A stretch of 64,000 nucleotides of DNA from Leucobacter soli (lineage in GTDB: Bacteria > Actinomycetota > Actinomycetes > Actinomycetales > Microbacteriaceae). The DNA is taken from NCBI RefSeq assembly GCF_910593785.1, contig NZ_CAJVAP010000004.1, forward strand, positions 62,001 to 126,000, read 5' to 3'. Position 1 is the stretch's first letter; each line of letters opens with the position of its first letter. Positions 1-8,664 of the stretch are shown piece after piece. A program made the position numbers and the translations under genes. The notes under the pieces were generated by a model. That model saw nothing but the letters and a program-made list of their open reading frames with translations, was not told the origin of the DNA and ran no database searches.

Positions 1-2813
1 CGACGGTGGAGCGGATGATCGAGTCGGAAGGGGCGACGGGCGCGCTCGTCCCCGAAGTGCTCAGAAGCCCGACGTTTCGCGCGGAGCTCCGAGAATTCTG
101 GCGGGTGCTCGACGATTTCGATCTCGACCCGGATGCGCTCGCGCGGCGGCTCGACGATGCGCGTCACCGCGCTGCGAGCGAGGCCGTGACCGAAGCGCCG
201 GATTCGGGGCTGCTCGATCGATGGGAGTATGCGCTGCGCCTGGTGGCGGAGGCCGGTCGGCGGCTCGCCGAAGACCGTCCGGCGGAGCTGAGCTCGAGCG
301 GCCTGATCCGGGAGGCGAGCCGGTGCGTGAACGCGGGGCGCGTGGCTCCGCCCCGGCTGATCCTGGTCGACGACGCGCAGGAGATCGGTGAGGGGGAGCT
401 GGCGCTGATCGCTTCCTGCGCCGCCGCAGGAAGCCGTGTCTGGTTGTTCGGCGATCCCGACATCGCGACCGAGACCTTCCGAGGAGAGCGTGCTCGTGTG
501 CTGATGGACTTCGCGGCCGAGCTCGGTCGGCGGGGGGTGCGAAGCGAGCCCGAGCAGGTGGTCGTACTCGAGACCGTGCACCGCCACGGTGCGGAGCTTC
601 GCGGTTTCGTCCGGGGGCTCACCTCGCGGCTCGGTTCGGCCGGGATGCCGCGACAGCGCGAGGCCTCCGCCTCGGCGGTGGAACGTACGGGGGACGAGGT
701 GCGGTTCGCGACTGCGGCTTCTCCGTCGGAACAGCTGGGGATCATCGCGCACCGCCTCCGCGCCAGGCATCTGGGGCTAGATGGTCGCGAGCCCCTGCGC
801 TGGGGGCGGATGGCCGTCGTCTGCCGATCGCGCACCGAGGCATCGCGCCTCGCCCGAGGTCTCGCCGCGCATCAGGTGCCGACCGGCGTCACGGCCGGTG
901 GCATCGTGCTGCGCGAGCATCGGGCCGTCAGGAATCTGATTCGTCTGCTGCAGCATGCGCTGGGACTCGCCGCGTTCAGCGCCTCCGATGTCCTCGACCT
1001 GCTCGCCGGGCCGATCGGTGGTCTCGACCCGGTCGCGGTGCGCCGACTGCGAGGCGCAGTGATGCTTCTGGAGCGGCGCGATGCGAGCGATGCGGGCCGG
1101 GAGGCTCGCGCCACCGATGACGTGCTGCTCGACGCCTTCGCGCACCCCGGCACCGAGCCGCTGGTCGACAGCCGAGGAGGCCGCGCGCTGCGGCGACTCG
1201 GCCGCATCGCCGCAGCGGGGGAGGACGATCACCGCAGTGGTGGCACCGCACGCGAGACGCTGTGGGCGCTGTGGAGCACGACGAAACTCGCCGACGAATG
1301 GCAGGAGCGGGCGTTGAACGGACGCGGAGGCCGGGCGGACGAAGCGCAGCGCTCTCTCGACGCGACGATGGGGCTCTTCTTCGCGCTCCAGCGGCATGAG
1401 GAGCAGGACAGCTCGCAGCCGATCGAGCAACTGCTGGAGGAACTGCTCGAGAGCGCGGTGCCGGAGGACTCCCTCGCACAGCGCGCGCAGCGGGACGCGG
1501 TGACCGTCACGACGCCGCAGGGCACGATAGGTCGCGAATTCGACCTCGTGGCCATCGTCGGCGCGCAGGACGGCGCCTGGCCGAACACCCGTGCTCGTGG
1601 ATCGTTGCTGGGCGCGGTGGCGCTGGAACGATGGCTGCGCGGCGGGTCGGCCGACGACCCCTCCAGGCGGGACACGATCCATGACGAACTCCGGCTCTAC
1701 GCGCAGGCCTGCTCGCGCGCTTGCGACGAACTGCTGGTGGTCGCGATCAGCGACGAGGATCATCACCCGAGCCCGTTCTTCGGCTTCGGCAGCGCGCATC
1801 TCCAGGAGGGGATGCCGAGCTCCCGACTCACGTTGCGCGGGGCGACCGCCGCGATGCGGCGGCGACTGGTAGCGGATCCCGAGGACGGGGACGCCCTCGG
1901 CTCGCTCGTCGAGCTCGCCCGCAGCGGGGCACCGGGCGCCCACCCGGACGAATGGTACGGCGTGTCGGCACCCAGCACCGACGCGCCCCTCCACGACCTC
2001 GGAGCTCCGGAGTCACGGGTGCCGGTCAGCCCCTCGCAGATGGAACGCGCGGAGACGTGCCCGCTCGACTGGGTGATCGGAGCGCTCGGAGGCGGATCCG
2101 GTACCGTCGAGATGAACCTCGGCACGCTGGTGCACCATGCCTTCGAGACCGCGCAGAGCGACGATCCGGAGCAACTGCTCGCCGGCATCCTGCGAGAGTG
2201 GCGCAAGCTGCCGTTCGACGCGGACTGGGACGCCGAGCGCGCCCTCGGGACCGCCGCCGAGATGGCGGCAGGACTCGCGGACTACCTACGCGAATTCGAG
2301 GCGTCCGACCGCGAACTCGTGGGACGCGAGACCGGCTTCAATGTGCCCCTCGGCGAAGCGGAGCTGCGAGGCAAGGTCGACCGACTCGAGCTGCGGCGAC
2401 GGTCCGAGGGAGTGGAACTCGCGGTGCTCGACCTGAAGACCGGCGCGAACCCGCCGTCGGGCCCCGCGACCGAGCGGCATGCACAGCTGCAGGCCTATCA
2501 GCTGGCCATCGAAACGGGTGCGTTCAGCGAGGCGCTGGAGGCCGCGGAGGGCATAGACCCCGACGGTGTCTCGAACGGCGGAGCTCGCCTGCTCTTCGTG
2601 CATCCGAAGGCGACGAAGGGCCGAGGCTTCGTGGAACGCGCGCAGGCGCCGCTGAGCGAGGAGGCGCGGAACGCGCTGGTGCAGCGGGTCGCCGAGATCG
2701 CCCGCGTCATGGCCGCAGAGTCGTTCACCGCGCGGGTCGAGCACCACTGCAGCGACTCCTTCAGCCCCGGAGAATGCCGCCTCCACATCATCGAGGCGGT
2801 GAGCCACGCATGA
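1..2813 (+). CDS. adnA: AdnA-like helicase/nuclease subunit, 5'-truncated
   Basis: The 3' part of a UvrD/RecB-type protein; the window begins inside it, so the Walker A region is missing. Visible are a motif II-like LILVDDAQEIGEGE (near residue 120), a helicase-core stretch TVTTPQGTIGREFDL with VGAQDGAWPN, and a C-terminal PD-(D/E)XK nuclease of RecB type (ELRGKVDRLE then VLDLKTG). It overlaps the next gene by 4 nt (ATGA), which is also a helicase plus nuclease. This pairing, followed by nudC and a UvrD2-like gene, is that of mycobacterial AdnA-AdnB, which resects double-strand breaks. Only three cysteines (in ETCPLDW, HHC and GEC) lie where related nucleases carry a four-Cys Fe-S cluster. 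Assignment to AdnA rather than another RecB-like protein rests on order and architecture. The true start lies outside the window. Confidence 0.8.
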   Translation, partial: TVERMIESEGATGALVPEVLRSPTFRAELREFWRVLDDFDLDPDALARRLDDARHRAASEAVTEAPDSGLLDRWEYALRLVAEAGRRLAEDRPAELSSSGLIREASRCVNAGRVAPPRLILVDDAQEIGEGELALIASCAAAGSRVWLFGDPDIATETFRGERARVLMDFAAELGRRGVRSEPEQVVVLETVHRHGAELRGFVRGLTSRLGSAGMPRQREASASAVERTGDEVRFATAASPSEQLGIIAHRLRARHLGLDGREPLRWGRMAVVCRSRTEASRLARGLAAHQVPTGVTAGGIVLREHRAVRNLIRLLQHALGLAAFSASDVLDLLAGPIGGLDPVAVRRLRGAVMLLERRDASDAGREARATDDVLLDAFAHPGTEPLVDSRGGRALRRLGRIAAAGEDDHRSGGTARETLWALWSTTKLADEWQERALNGRGGRADEAQRSLDATMGLFFALQRHEEQDSSQPIEQLLEELLESAVPEDSLAQRAQRDAVTVTTPQGTIGREFDLVAIVGAQDGAWPNTRARGSLLGAVALERWLRGGSADDPSRRDTIHDELRLYAQACSRACDELLVVAISDEDHHPSPFFGFGSAHLQEGMPSSRLTLRGATAAMRRRLVADPEDGDALGSLVELARSGAPGAHPDEWYGVSAPSTDAPLHDLGAPESRVPVSPSQMERAETCPLDWVIGALGGGSGTVEMNLGTLVHHAFETAQSDDPEQLLAGILREWRKLPFDADWDAERALGTAAEMAAGLADYLREFEASDRELVGRETGFNVPLGEAELRGKVDRLELRRRSEGVELAVLDLKTGANPPSGPATERHAQLQAYQLAIETGAFSEALEAAEGIDPDGVSNGGARLLFVHPKATKGRGFVERAQAPLSEEARNALVQRVAEIARVMAAESFTARVEHHCSDSFSPGECRLHIIEAVSHA

Positions 2814-5800
2814 ACGTCGTATTCCCGGCCATCCGGGTCGCCGAGCTCCTCGCGGGGCCCTCGGCGACGCCCATCCTCCCGACCGATGAGCAGCGCGCGG
2901 TGATCGAGCACCCGCTCGGCGGCAGTGCCCTCGTCGTCGCGGGCGCCGGCAGCGGAAAGACCGAGACGATGGCGAACCGCGTCGTCTGGCTCGTCGCGAA
3001 CGGCCTCGTCGCCCCCGAACAGGTGCTCGGCCTCACCTTCACGCGGAAAGCTGCGGGAGAATTGCGCGAGCGCATCGCCGGCCGGCTCGAGCGGTTCGGT
3101 GCCCGGCTCGCAGAAGCCGCGGAGCTCGGCACGCTCGATGCGGCCGAATCCGCACGAGCGAGCGACCTCGGTGCGGCCCTCGCCGACGGGCTGGACCTGC
3201 CAGAGGTCAGCACCTACAACTCCTTCGCCGCCGGGGTGCTGCAGGAGTTCGGAGTCGCCGCGGGTATCGCACCGGGTGCTGCGGTGATCGACGAAGCCAC
3301 GGCCTGGCGCATAGCCCGAGAAGTCGTCCTCACGAGCGAGGACGGCGACCTGGTGGCGAGCGGGCTCCGCACCCCCCAGCTCGTCAAGCACCTGATCGCG
3401 ATCGACCATGCCGTCGCCGACCACCTCACCTCATTCGAACGAGTCGAGCAGGTCGTCGCGGAGTTCGGGCGCGTACTCGACCTTCCCTACAACGACAAAG
3501 ACCCCATCGGGGGCCCCGGCGGCAAGAACTACGCGGCAGTCCGCGACGCCGTCGCGAATGTCTCCGAGACGCCGCTTCTCACCCGGCTCGCACGCGAGTT
3601 CGCGGCCGAGAAACGGCGGCGTGGCCTCATCGAGTTCTCCGACCAGCTGGCGCTCGCCACGCGAGCGCTCGAACGCTCACCCGACGCGATCGATACTCTG
3701 CGCCGTCGCCACCCGGTCGTGCTGCTCGACGAAACGCAGGACACCTCGGTCGGTCAGACCCGGCTGCTCTCGATGATCTTCGCCGGGTCGTCCGTGATGG
3801 CGGTCGGGGACCCGCACCAGTCCATCTACGGCTGGCGCGGCGCCTCCGCGGACGGGTTGGCATCGTTCCACCGAGATTTCCGGAGTCCCGGCCGAACCCG
3901 CGATGCCGCGGCGCCCGGTGGGGCCACCCTGAGCCTGTCCACGAGCTGGCGGAATCCGGTCGCCGTCCTCGGCTCGGCGAATGCGATCTCCGCGCCGCAC
4001 GTCGCAGACTCGCCGATAGACGTACCGCGGCTCGCACCGAGACCGGGAGCGAGTACCGGCACGGTCGAATGGCTCTACCCGGAGACGATTCACGAGGAGC
4101 GCCAGCAACTCGCCGCCTGGATGGTGCAGGCCCGCGCCGCGCACGTGTCCGAGCACGGCGAGCTGCCGAGCGCGGCAGTGATCTTCCGGAAGCGGCGCCA
4201 CATGGGCGCGTTCGCTGCAGCGCTCACCGACGCCGGAGTACCGAACCGTATCGTCGGCTTCGGCGGGCTCCTCAGCACACCGGAAGTCACCGATGCCGTG
4301 AGCGCGTTGCGCTGCCTCTGGTACGCGGACGCCGGCGGCGACCTCATCCGCCTGCTCGCGGGGCCCCGCTTCCGCATCGGCGTCGCCGACATCGCAGGCC
4401 TGCGCGACACCGCCCGCTGGTTCGCGCAGCGCGACGTGTCCCAGCGGCGGCTCAGCGACGAGGACGCGGAGGCGGATCGGGTGCTGCCGGATCCCGACCG
4501 GCGGTTCACCCTCATCGACGCGCTCGACCAGATAGCTGCGATCTCGGACCCTCACCATCCCGCACTCGCCGGAATCAGCGACTGCGGCCGGAACCGCCTG
4601 CGCGAGGCCGGCGACCTCCTCGCCTCGCTCCGGCAAGGAGTCGGAGGCGACATCGTCGAACTCATCGGTGCAGTGGTGCGCGCGCTCCGCCTCGATATCG
4701 AGCTCGAAGCGAACGAGACGCGCGAGCACGACGGGGGAGCGGCCGCACTCGCGAACCTCGATGCCTTCACCGACATCGTCGAGAACTTCCTCGCCATCGA
4801 TAGCCGGAGCACGCTGCCCTCGCTCCTCGAATGGATCGAGCGGGCCGTCGAAGCGGACGAAGCCGCCGAACATGTCGCCGCCCCCGCACCCGGCACCGTG
4901 CACCTCATCACCGCGCACGGGGCCAAAGGGCTGGAATGGGATCTCGTCGCCGTCCCCCGGCTCGTCGAGAGCGAGTTCCCCTCCAGTCCGCGGGACGGCG
5001 TCGGATGGCTGCGCAAGGGGCAACTGCCCGACGAGCTGCGCGGCGACGCCGCCGCCCGACCGGAGCTGAACTGGCGGATCGCGACGACCCAGCAGGAACT
5101 CAAAGACCGGCTCAACGACTACACTGCGGAACTCAAAGCACGCAACGCGGAAGAAGAACGCCGCCTCGCCTACGTGGCGGTCACCCGCTCAGCCGGCCGA
5201 TTGCTGCTGAGCGGCTCGTTCTGGGGCGGGCAGCGTGCGGCACGCGCCCCTTCGCCATATCTCCTCGAACTGCAGGAGCACGGCATCCTCACTGGACTCC
5301 CGGTCCGGAGCGTGCACGAAGAGGACCCGAGCGAGGCCACCGAGTTCACCCTGCGATGGCCGCTCGACCCGCTCGGCTCCCGGGCCGGTGCCGTATTGCG
5401 GGCCGCGGATGCCCTCCGTGCCGAGATCGACTACGAGGACGCGTCAGGTAGAGGAATCGACGAGACCGTGCGCCTGCTGATTGCCGAACGCGATGCGGCG
5501 CAACACGGCGGACGCGTGGAAGCGAGCCTGCCCGAACGCATCACCGCCTCCGCCTTCCACGAGTTCGTGGAAGACCCGGAGGAGGCGGAACGGAGGCGAC
5601 TGCGACCGGTCCCGCAGCGCCCCTACCGCCGCACCCGTATCGGGAACCGCTTCCACGAATGGGTCGAGCGGCGGGCGACGACCGCCACCGGGACAGCGCT
5701 CCCGCTCTTCGGCTTCGACCCCGAGGAATGGGATCCGGGCCGGGCGGAATTCGAGCTCGAGCGCGAACTCGAACCGCTCATCGAGTCCTTCGAACGCTCG

Positions 5801-6163
5801 CGGTGGGCCGACCGGCGCCCGATCGCAGTGGAACTCGAAGTGACCCTCCCGTTCGCCGGCCGCCGACTCGTGTGCAAGCTCGACGCCGTCTACCGCAGCG
5901 GGGACGGCAGTGATGCCCGCTACGAGATCGTCGACTGGAAATCCGGTCGTCCGCCCGCGAACGACGCGGAACGCGCCTCGCGCTTCCTGCAGCTCGATCT
6001 CTACCGGCACGCCTACGCGCGCTGGGCCGACATCGATCCGGAACGCATCGACGTGTCCCTGTTCTACGTGTCCGAAGCCGTGGAACTGCGCGGAGAGGGA
6101 AGCCGCAGCCTGGAGGAGCTCGAACGCCTCTGGCTCGAAGCCGCGGGGACGCTGCCGGCCTAG
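2810..6163 (+). CDS. adnB: AdnB-like ATP-dependent helicase/nuclease
   Basis: A 1117-residue SF1A helicase fused to a RecB-type nuclease. Motifs in order: Walker A VVAGAGSGKTETM (near residue 45), motif Ia LTFTRKAAGELRERI, motif II VLLDETQD, motif III VGDPHQSIYGWRGAS, motif V LITAHGAKGLEWDLV, motif VI EERRLAYVAVTRS, then the nuclease residues CKLDAVY and EIVDWKSGRPP near the C-terminus. All motor motifs look intact, so this is probably the main motor of an AdnAB-type complex that unwinds and trims DNA ends before RecA loading. The ATG at 2810 overlaps the TGA of the upstream subunit (ATGA), giving translational coupling; the open frame continues upstream only as a shadow. The 3' end overlaps the convergent phosphotransferase stop by 4 nt. 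Confidence 0.9.
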   Translation: MNVVFPAIRVAELLAGPSATPILPTDEQRAVIEHPLGGSALVVAGAGSGKTETMANRVVWLVANGLVAPEQVLGLTFTRKAAGELRERIAGRLERFGARLAEAAELGTLDAAESARASDLGAALADGLDLPEVSTYNSFAAGVLQEFGVAAGIAPGAAVIDEATAWRIAREVVLTSEDGDLVASGLRTPQLVKHLIAIDHAVADHLTSFERVEQVVAEFGRVLDLPYNDKDPIGGPGGKNYAAVRDAVANVSETPLLTRLAREFAAEKRRRGLIEFSDQLALATRALERSPDAIDTLRRRHPVVLLDETQDTSVGQTRLLSMIFAGSSVMAVGDPHQSIYGWRGASADGLASFHRDFRSPGRTRDAAAPGGATLSLSTSWRNPVAVLGSANAISAPHVADSPIDVPRLAPRPGASTGTVEWLYPETIHEERQQLAAWMVQARAAHVSEHGELPSAAVIFRKRRHMGAFAAALTDAGVPNRIVGFGGLLSTPEVTDAVSALRCLWYADAGGDLIRLLAGPRFRIGVADIAGLRDTARWFAQRDVSQRRLSDEDAEADRVLPDPDRRFTLIDALDQIAAISDPHHPALAGISDCGRNRLREAGDLLASLRQGVGGDIVELIGAVVRALRLDIELEANETREHDGGAAALANLDAFTDIVENFLAIDSRSTLPSLLEWIERAVEADEAAEHVAAPAPGTVHLITAHGAKGLEWDLVAVPRLVESEFPSSPRDGVGWLRKGQLPDELRGDAAARPELNWRIATTQQELKDRLNDYTAELKARNAEEERRLAYVAVTRSAGRLLLSGSFWGGQRAARAPSPYLLELQEHGILTGLPVRSVHEEDPSEATEFTLRWPLDPLGSRAGAVLRAADALRAEIDYEDASGRGIDETVRLLIAERDAAQHGGRVEASLPERITASAFHEFVEDPEEAERRRLRPVPQRPYRRTRIGNRFHEWVERRATTATGTALPLFGFDPEEWDPGRAEFELERELEPLIESFERSRWADRRPIAVELEVTLPFAGRRLVCKLDAVYRSGDGSDARYEIVDWKSGRPPANDAERASRFLQLDLYRHAYARWADIDPERIDVSLFYVSEAVELRGEGSRSLEELERLWLEAAGTLPA

Positions 6164-7509
6164 CTGCCGCTGGCGCTGCCGCTCCCGTGGCCGTTCTCCT
6201 CGCCCTGGCGCGCCGGCGCATCGCGGGGGTCCGCGTCGCTCTCGTCGCCGAGGCCGATGGCTTCGAGGAGTTCCAGTGCGTCGAGCGGCTGCGTGGACTC
6301 CAGCCCATCCTCATCCCCGTCGCTCGGAGATCCGGCAGGCAGGTCCACGGCCGCGCCGTCATCCGGATCGATGCCCGAACCGCCGGAGTCTCCGACGCCA
6401 GGCAGTCCCTCCTCGCCAGCAGGCGCCCGATCCTGGGGCTCTTCGTCGGCGAAGTCGCCGTCGCTCGAGAACATCCGATCCTCGTCGAGGGACTCGTGCT
6501 CCGCGGTCTCGGAACGGAGATCCTCCGGCGGATCCGGCATATCGTCGAGCAGCCGCTCCACCTCGTCCGCCGAGGCGATCGTGCGGGACGGGGCGGGATC
6601 GCTCATCCCGGTCAATCGGTCGACGAGGCGATCCAGCATCGCGATCGCGTCCTCCACGACCGCATCGTCGTGCGTCTCGACCCCGTGCAACAGCCACCTC
6701 GCGACACCGAGCTCGTGATGGAACTGCGCGCGCGCGCGGAGCTCGGCCCCGCCTCCGGTACCGCGCTGCTGCATGTAGCGGGCGAGGACGCTGTCGAGGA
6801 CTTCGGGGCCCGCCTCGAGCAGCCAGGCGAGATCCACCGCCGGGTCTCCGACCGAGAGCTCATCCCAGCCGAGCACCCCGACCACCTGCTCATCCGCGAC
6901 CAGCAGGTGGTCCGCGTCGAGGGAACCGTGCACCACGTTCGGGGCGAAATCCCACAACCGGTGCGAAGCGAGCGCGTCGAGCCATCGGCCGTGCACGGTG
7001 CCCGGCAGCAGCCGGGTTGCCGCTGCGCGCTCGACGAGGCGGGCCGCGGCCTGGCGCACGTCCTCCGTCTCGCGCACCGGCAGCCCCGCCGACTTCACGA
7101 GCGAGAGCGGCAGCCGGTGGATCGCCGCCAGCGTCTCGGCGATCGGTTGCAGCAGGAGGGCGTCGCTCGCGAGATCCGCTGCGACGATGCGTCCCCCGGG
7201 GAGAAACGTCGATACGACGGCGCGCGTCTCACCGGCGCGCGTGATCCCGAGCGTCTCGGGCGCTTGGAAGGGCAGCGCGCTGCGCGCACCATCGGCGAGC
7301 GCGGCCTGCCCGAGCATCTCAGCCGACTGCCGGACCTCCGCCGACGAGATGCGCGGCACACGGACGATGAGCTCGGCATCCTCCGTCAGGAGCACGGCCG
7401 AGCTGAACGCCCCCTCACCGTCGAGGGTGTGTTCGCGAGCGCCCACCACCTGCAGACCCGGCACAGCCGAGGTTGCGAGCGCGGCTAGAGTGAGAGGAGT
7501 GCTGGACAT
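6160..7509 (-). CDS. APH/choline-kinase-fold phosphotransferase with acidic tail
   Basis: A 449-residue protein. Residues 1-300 have the aminoglycoside/macrolide phosphotransferase fold: a brace region ending in ELIVRVP, the catalytic-loop equivalent VVHGSLDADHLLV (HGSLD where HGDLxxxN is usual) and the Mg-binding region VLGWDELSVGDPAVDLAWL. About 140 further residues are low-complexity and very acidic (many DGD/EEPQD stretches) and are probably disordered. The start is ATG 7509, because a -10 box TACGCT ends 6 nt before it. The open frame runs on upstream only because of GC-rich sequence. It sits between adnB and nudC. Substrate unknown: an antibiotic kinase is possible, but a housekeeping small-molecule or protein kinase is equally likely. 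Confidence 0.75.
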   Translation of the reverse strand: MSSTPLTLAALATSAVPGLQVVGAREHTLDGEGAFSSAVLLTEDAELIVRVPRISSAEVRQSAEMLGQAALADGARSALPFQAPETLGITRAGETRAVVSTFLPGGRIVAADLASDALLLQPIAETLAAIHRLPLSLVKSAGLPVRETEDVRQAAARLVERAAATRLLPGTVHGRWLDALASHRLWDFAPNVVHGSLDADHLLVADEQVVGVLGWDELSVGDPAVDLAWLLEAGPEVLDSVLARYMQQRGTGGGAELRARAQFHHELGVARWLLHGVETHDDAVVEDAIAMLDRLVDRLTGMSDPAPSRTIASADEVERLLDDMPDPPEDLRSETAEHESLDEDRMFSSDGDFADEEPQDRAPAGEEGLPGVGDSGGSGIDPDDGAAVDLPAGSPSDGDEDGLESTQPLDALELLEAIGLGDESDADPRDAPARQGEENGHGSGSASGS

Positions 7510-7515
7510 ACTGAC

Positions 7516-7521
7516 AGCGTA
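7516..7521 (-). promoter_or_regulatory. -10 box TACGCT, leaderless start
   Basis: TACGCT on the minus strand, separated by 6 nt (gtcagt) from the ATG at 7509. Transcription would begin at or next to the start codon, and no Shine-Dalgarno sequence is present. Confidence 0.5.
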
Positions 7522-7602
7522 AGCAGCGGTGCCCCGCGAGAGCGAGCGCCACGCGCACGGGATCCGGCACGGTACGGGATTCGCGCGGCGAGGAGGAAAC
7601 GG

Positions 7603-8664
7603 ATGGGACGCTCGATCCACCCGCCGATGACCGGCGGCTACCTGGATCGCGACGGCCCCACCCGTTTGAGCCCCTCGGCGCTCGATGCGGCGTGGTCCGA
7701 TCCCGCGGCACGCCTGCTGCGGGTACGCGACGGCCGCATGCCGCTGCGCGCATGGAGTGATCGCGAAGCCCGACTCGACCTCGTCCCGGTCTTCGGGGCG
7801 CGCGGCACGGAGCATGTGTATCTGGGGCGCGCTGCGGGCGCGCCCGTGTTCGCGATCGCCATCGAGAGTGACGCGGCAAACGGAGGCGCTGCAGACGGAG
7901 ACGCTGCAGACGGAGACGACGGGTCTGAAGCGACGGAGAACGCCGAGGCCCCCGGTCGAGACCGGTTGCCGGAACCCCCGGGGGGCTGGAGGCCGCCGCT
8001 GGAGTTCGGCGGACTGCTCGAGCCGCTCGAGGCGGAACTGGTGGCGGCGGCGTGCGCGATCCTCGCCTGGCACGGCACGGCCGGATTCTCGGCGCGCGAC
8101 GGCGCCCCCACCAGTCCGACGAGCGGCGGGTGGTCTCGCACCGACCCGCACGGCGGCGAGCACTTCCCCCGGATGGATCCGGTGGTCATCGTGCGCGTGG
8201 AGCACGAAGAACGGCTCCTGCTCGGCTCGAATGCGCTCTGGGAGTCCGGGCGCTTCTCGCTGCTCGCCGGGTTCATCGACGCGGGGGAGTCTGCCGAAGA
8301 AGCCGTCGCGCGAGAGATCTTCGAAGAATCCGGACTGCGCGTCGAAGCTGCTCGGTACATCGCGTCGCAGCCGTGGCCGTTCCCGCGATCCTTCATGCTG
8401 GGTTTCAGCGCCCGGCTCGCGGAGGGAGTCGATCCAGAGAAGCTGGTCCCCGACACGACCGAGCTCTCCGAGCTGCGCTGGTTCACCCGTGACGAGTTGC
8501 GCGATCCGCCTCCCGGTATCCGCCTCCCGGCGCCGGTCTCTATCGCCCGCTGGCTCATCGACCGCTGGGTAGCGGAGGACGACGCTTCCGGTGAAGCCGC
8601 GGGGACCCTGGACACGGGGCAGGCCGCGGCCCCGGGCGCAGCGGAGCGGGCCAGGGATGACTGA
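7603..8664 (+). CDS. nudC: NAD(H) diphosphatase, Nudix family
   Basis: A 353-residue NudC-type Nudix hydrolase, which cleaves NADH/NAD+ to NMN(H) and AMP and can remove NAD caps from RNA. The Nudix box is complete at about residues 223-245 (GFIDAGESAEEA then REIFEESG) and is followed by the NADH-pyrophosphatase signature SQPWPFPRSFMLGF. The zinc-ribbon segment usual before the Nudix fold is degenerate: where relatives have CxxC pairs this protein reads GFSARDGAPTSPTSGGW and PHGGEHFPR, with no cysteines. A linker near residues 91-105 is encoded by three 15-bp repeats. ATG 7603 has a good ribosome site (gaggagg, 6 nt). It overlaps the helicase downstream by 8 nt, so the two form an operon. Confidence 0.9.
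   Translation: MGRSIHPPMTGGYLDRDGPTRLSPSALDAAWSDPAARLLRVRDGRMPLRAWSDREARLDLVPVFGARGTEHVYLGRAAGAPVFAIAIESDAANGGAADGDAADGDDGSEATENAEAPGRDRLPEPPGGWRPPLEFGGLLEPLEAELVAAACAILAWHGTAGFSARDGAPTSPTSGGWSRTDPHGGEHFPRMDPVVIVRVEHEERLLLGSNALWESGRFSLLAGFIDAGESAEEAVAREIFEESGLRVEAARYIASQPWPFPRSFMLGFSARLAEGVDPEKLVPDTTELSELRWFTRDELRDPPPGIRLPAPVSIARWLIDRWVAEDDASGEAAGTLDTGQAAAPGAAERARDD
7873..7917 (+). repeat. 3 x 15-bp tandem repeat within nudC
   Basis: Two identical copies of gctgcagacggagac preceded by a diverged copy (gcggcaaacggaggc). They encode AANGG-AADGD-AADGD in the linker ahead of the former zinc ribbon. The frame is kept (15 bp), so copy-number changes would only lengthen the linker. Confidence 0.8.

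Noticed and set aside
1721-2809. Upstream extension of the AdnB reading frame
   Set aside because: Overlaps the AdnA nuclease domain and is R/G-rich; the ATGA junction at 2810 gives a natural start.
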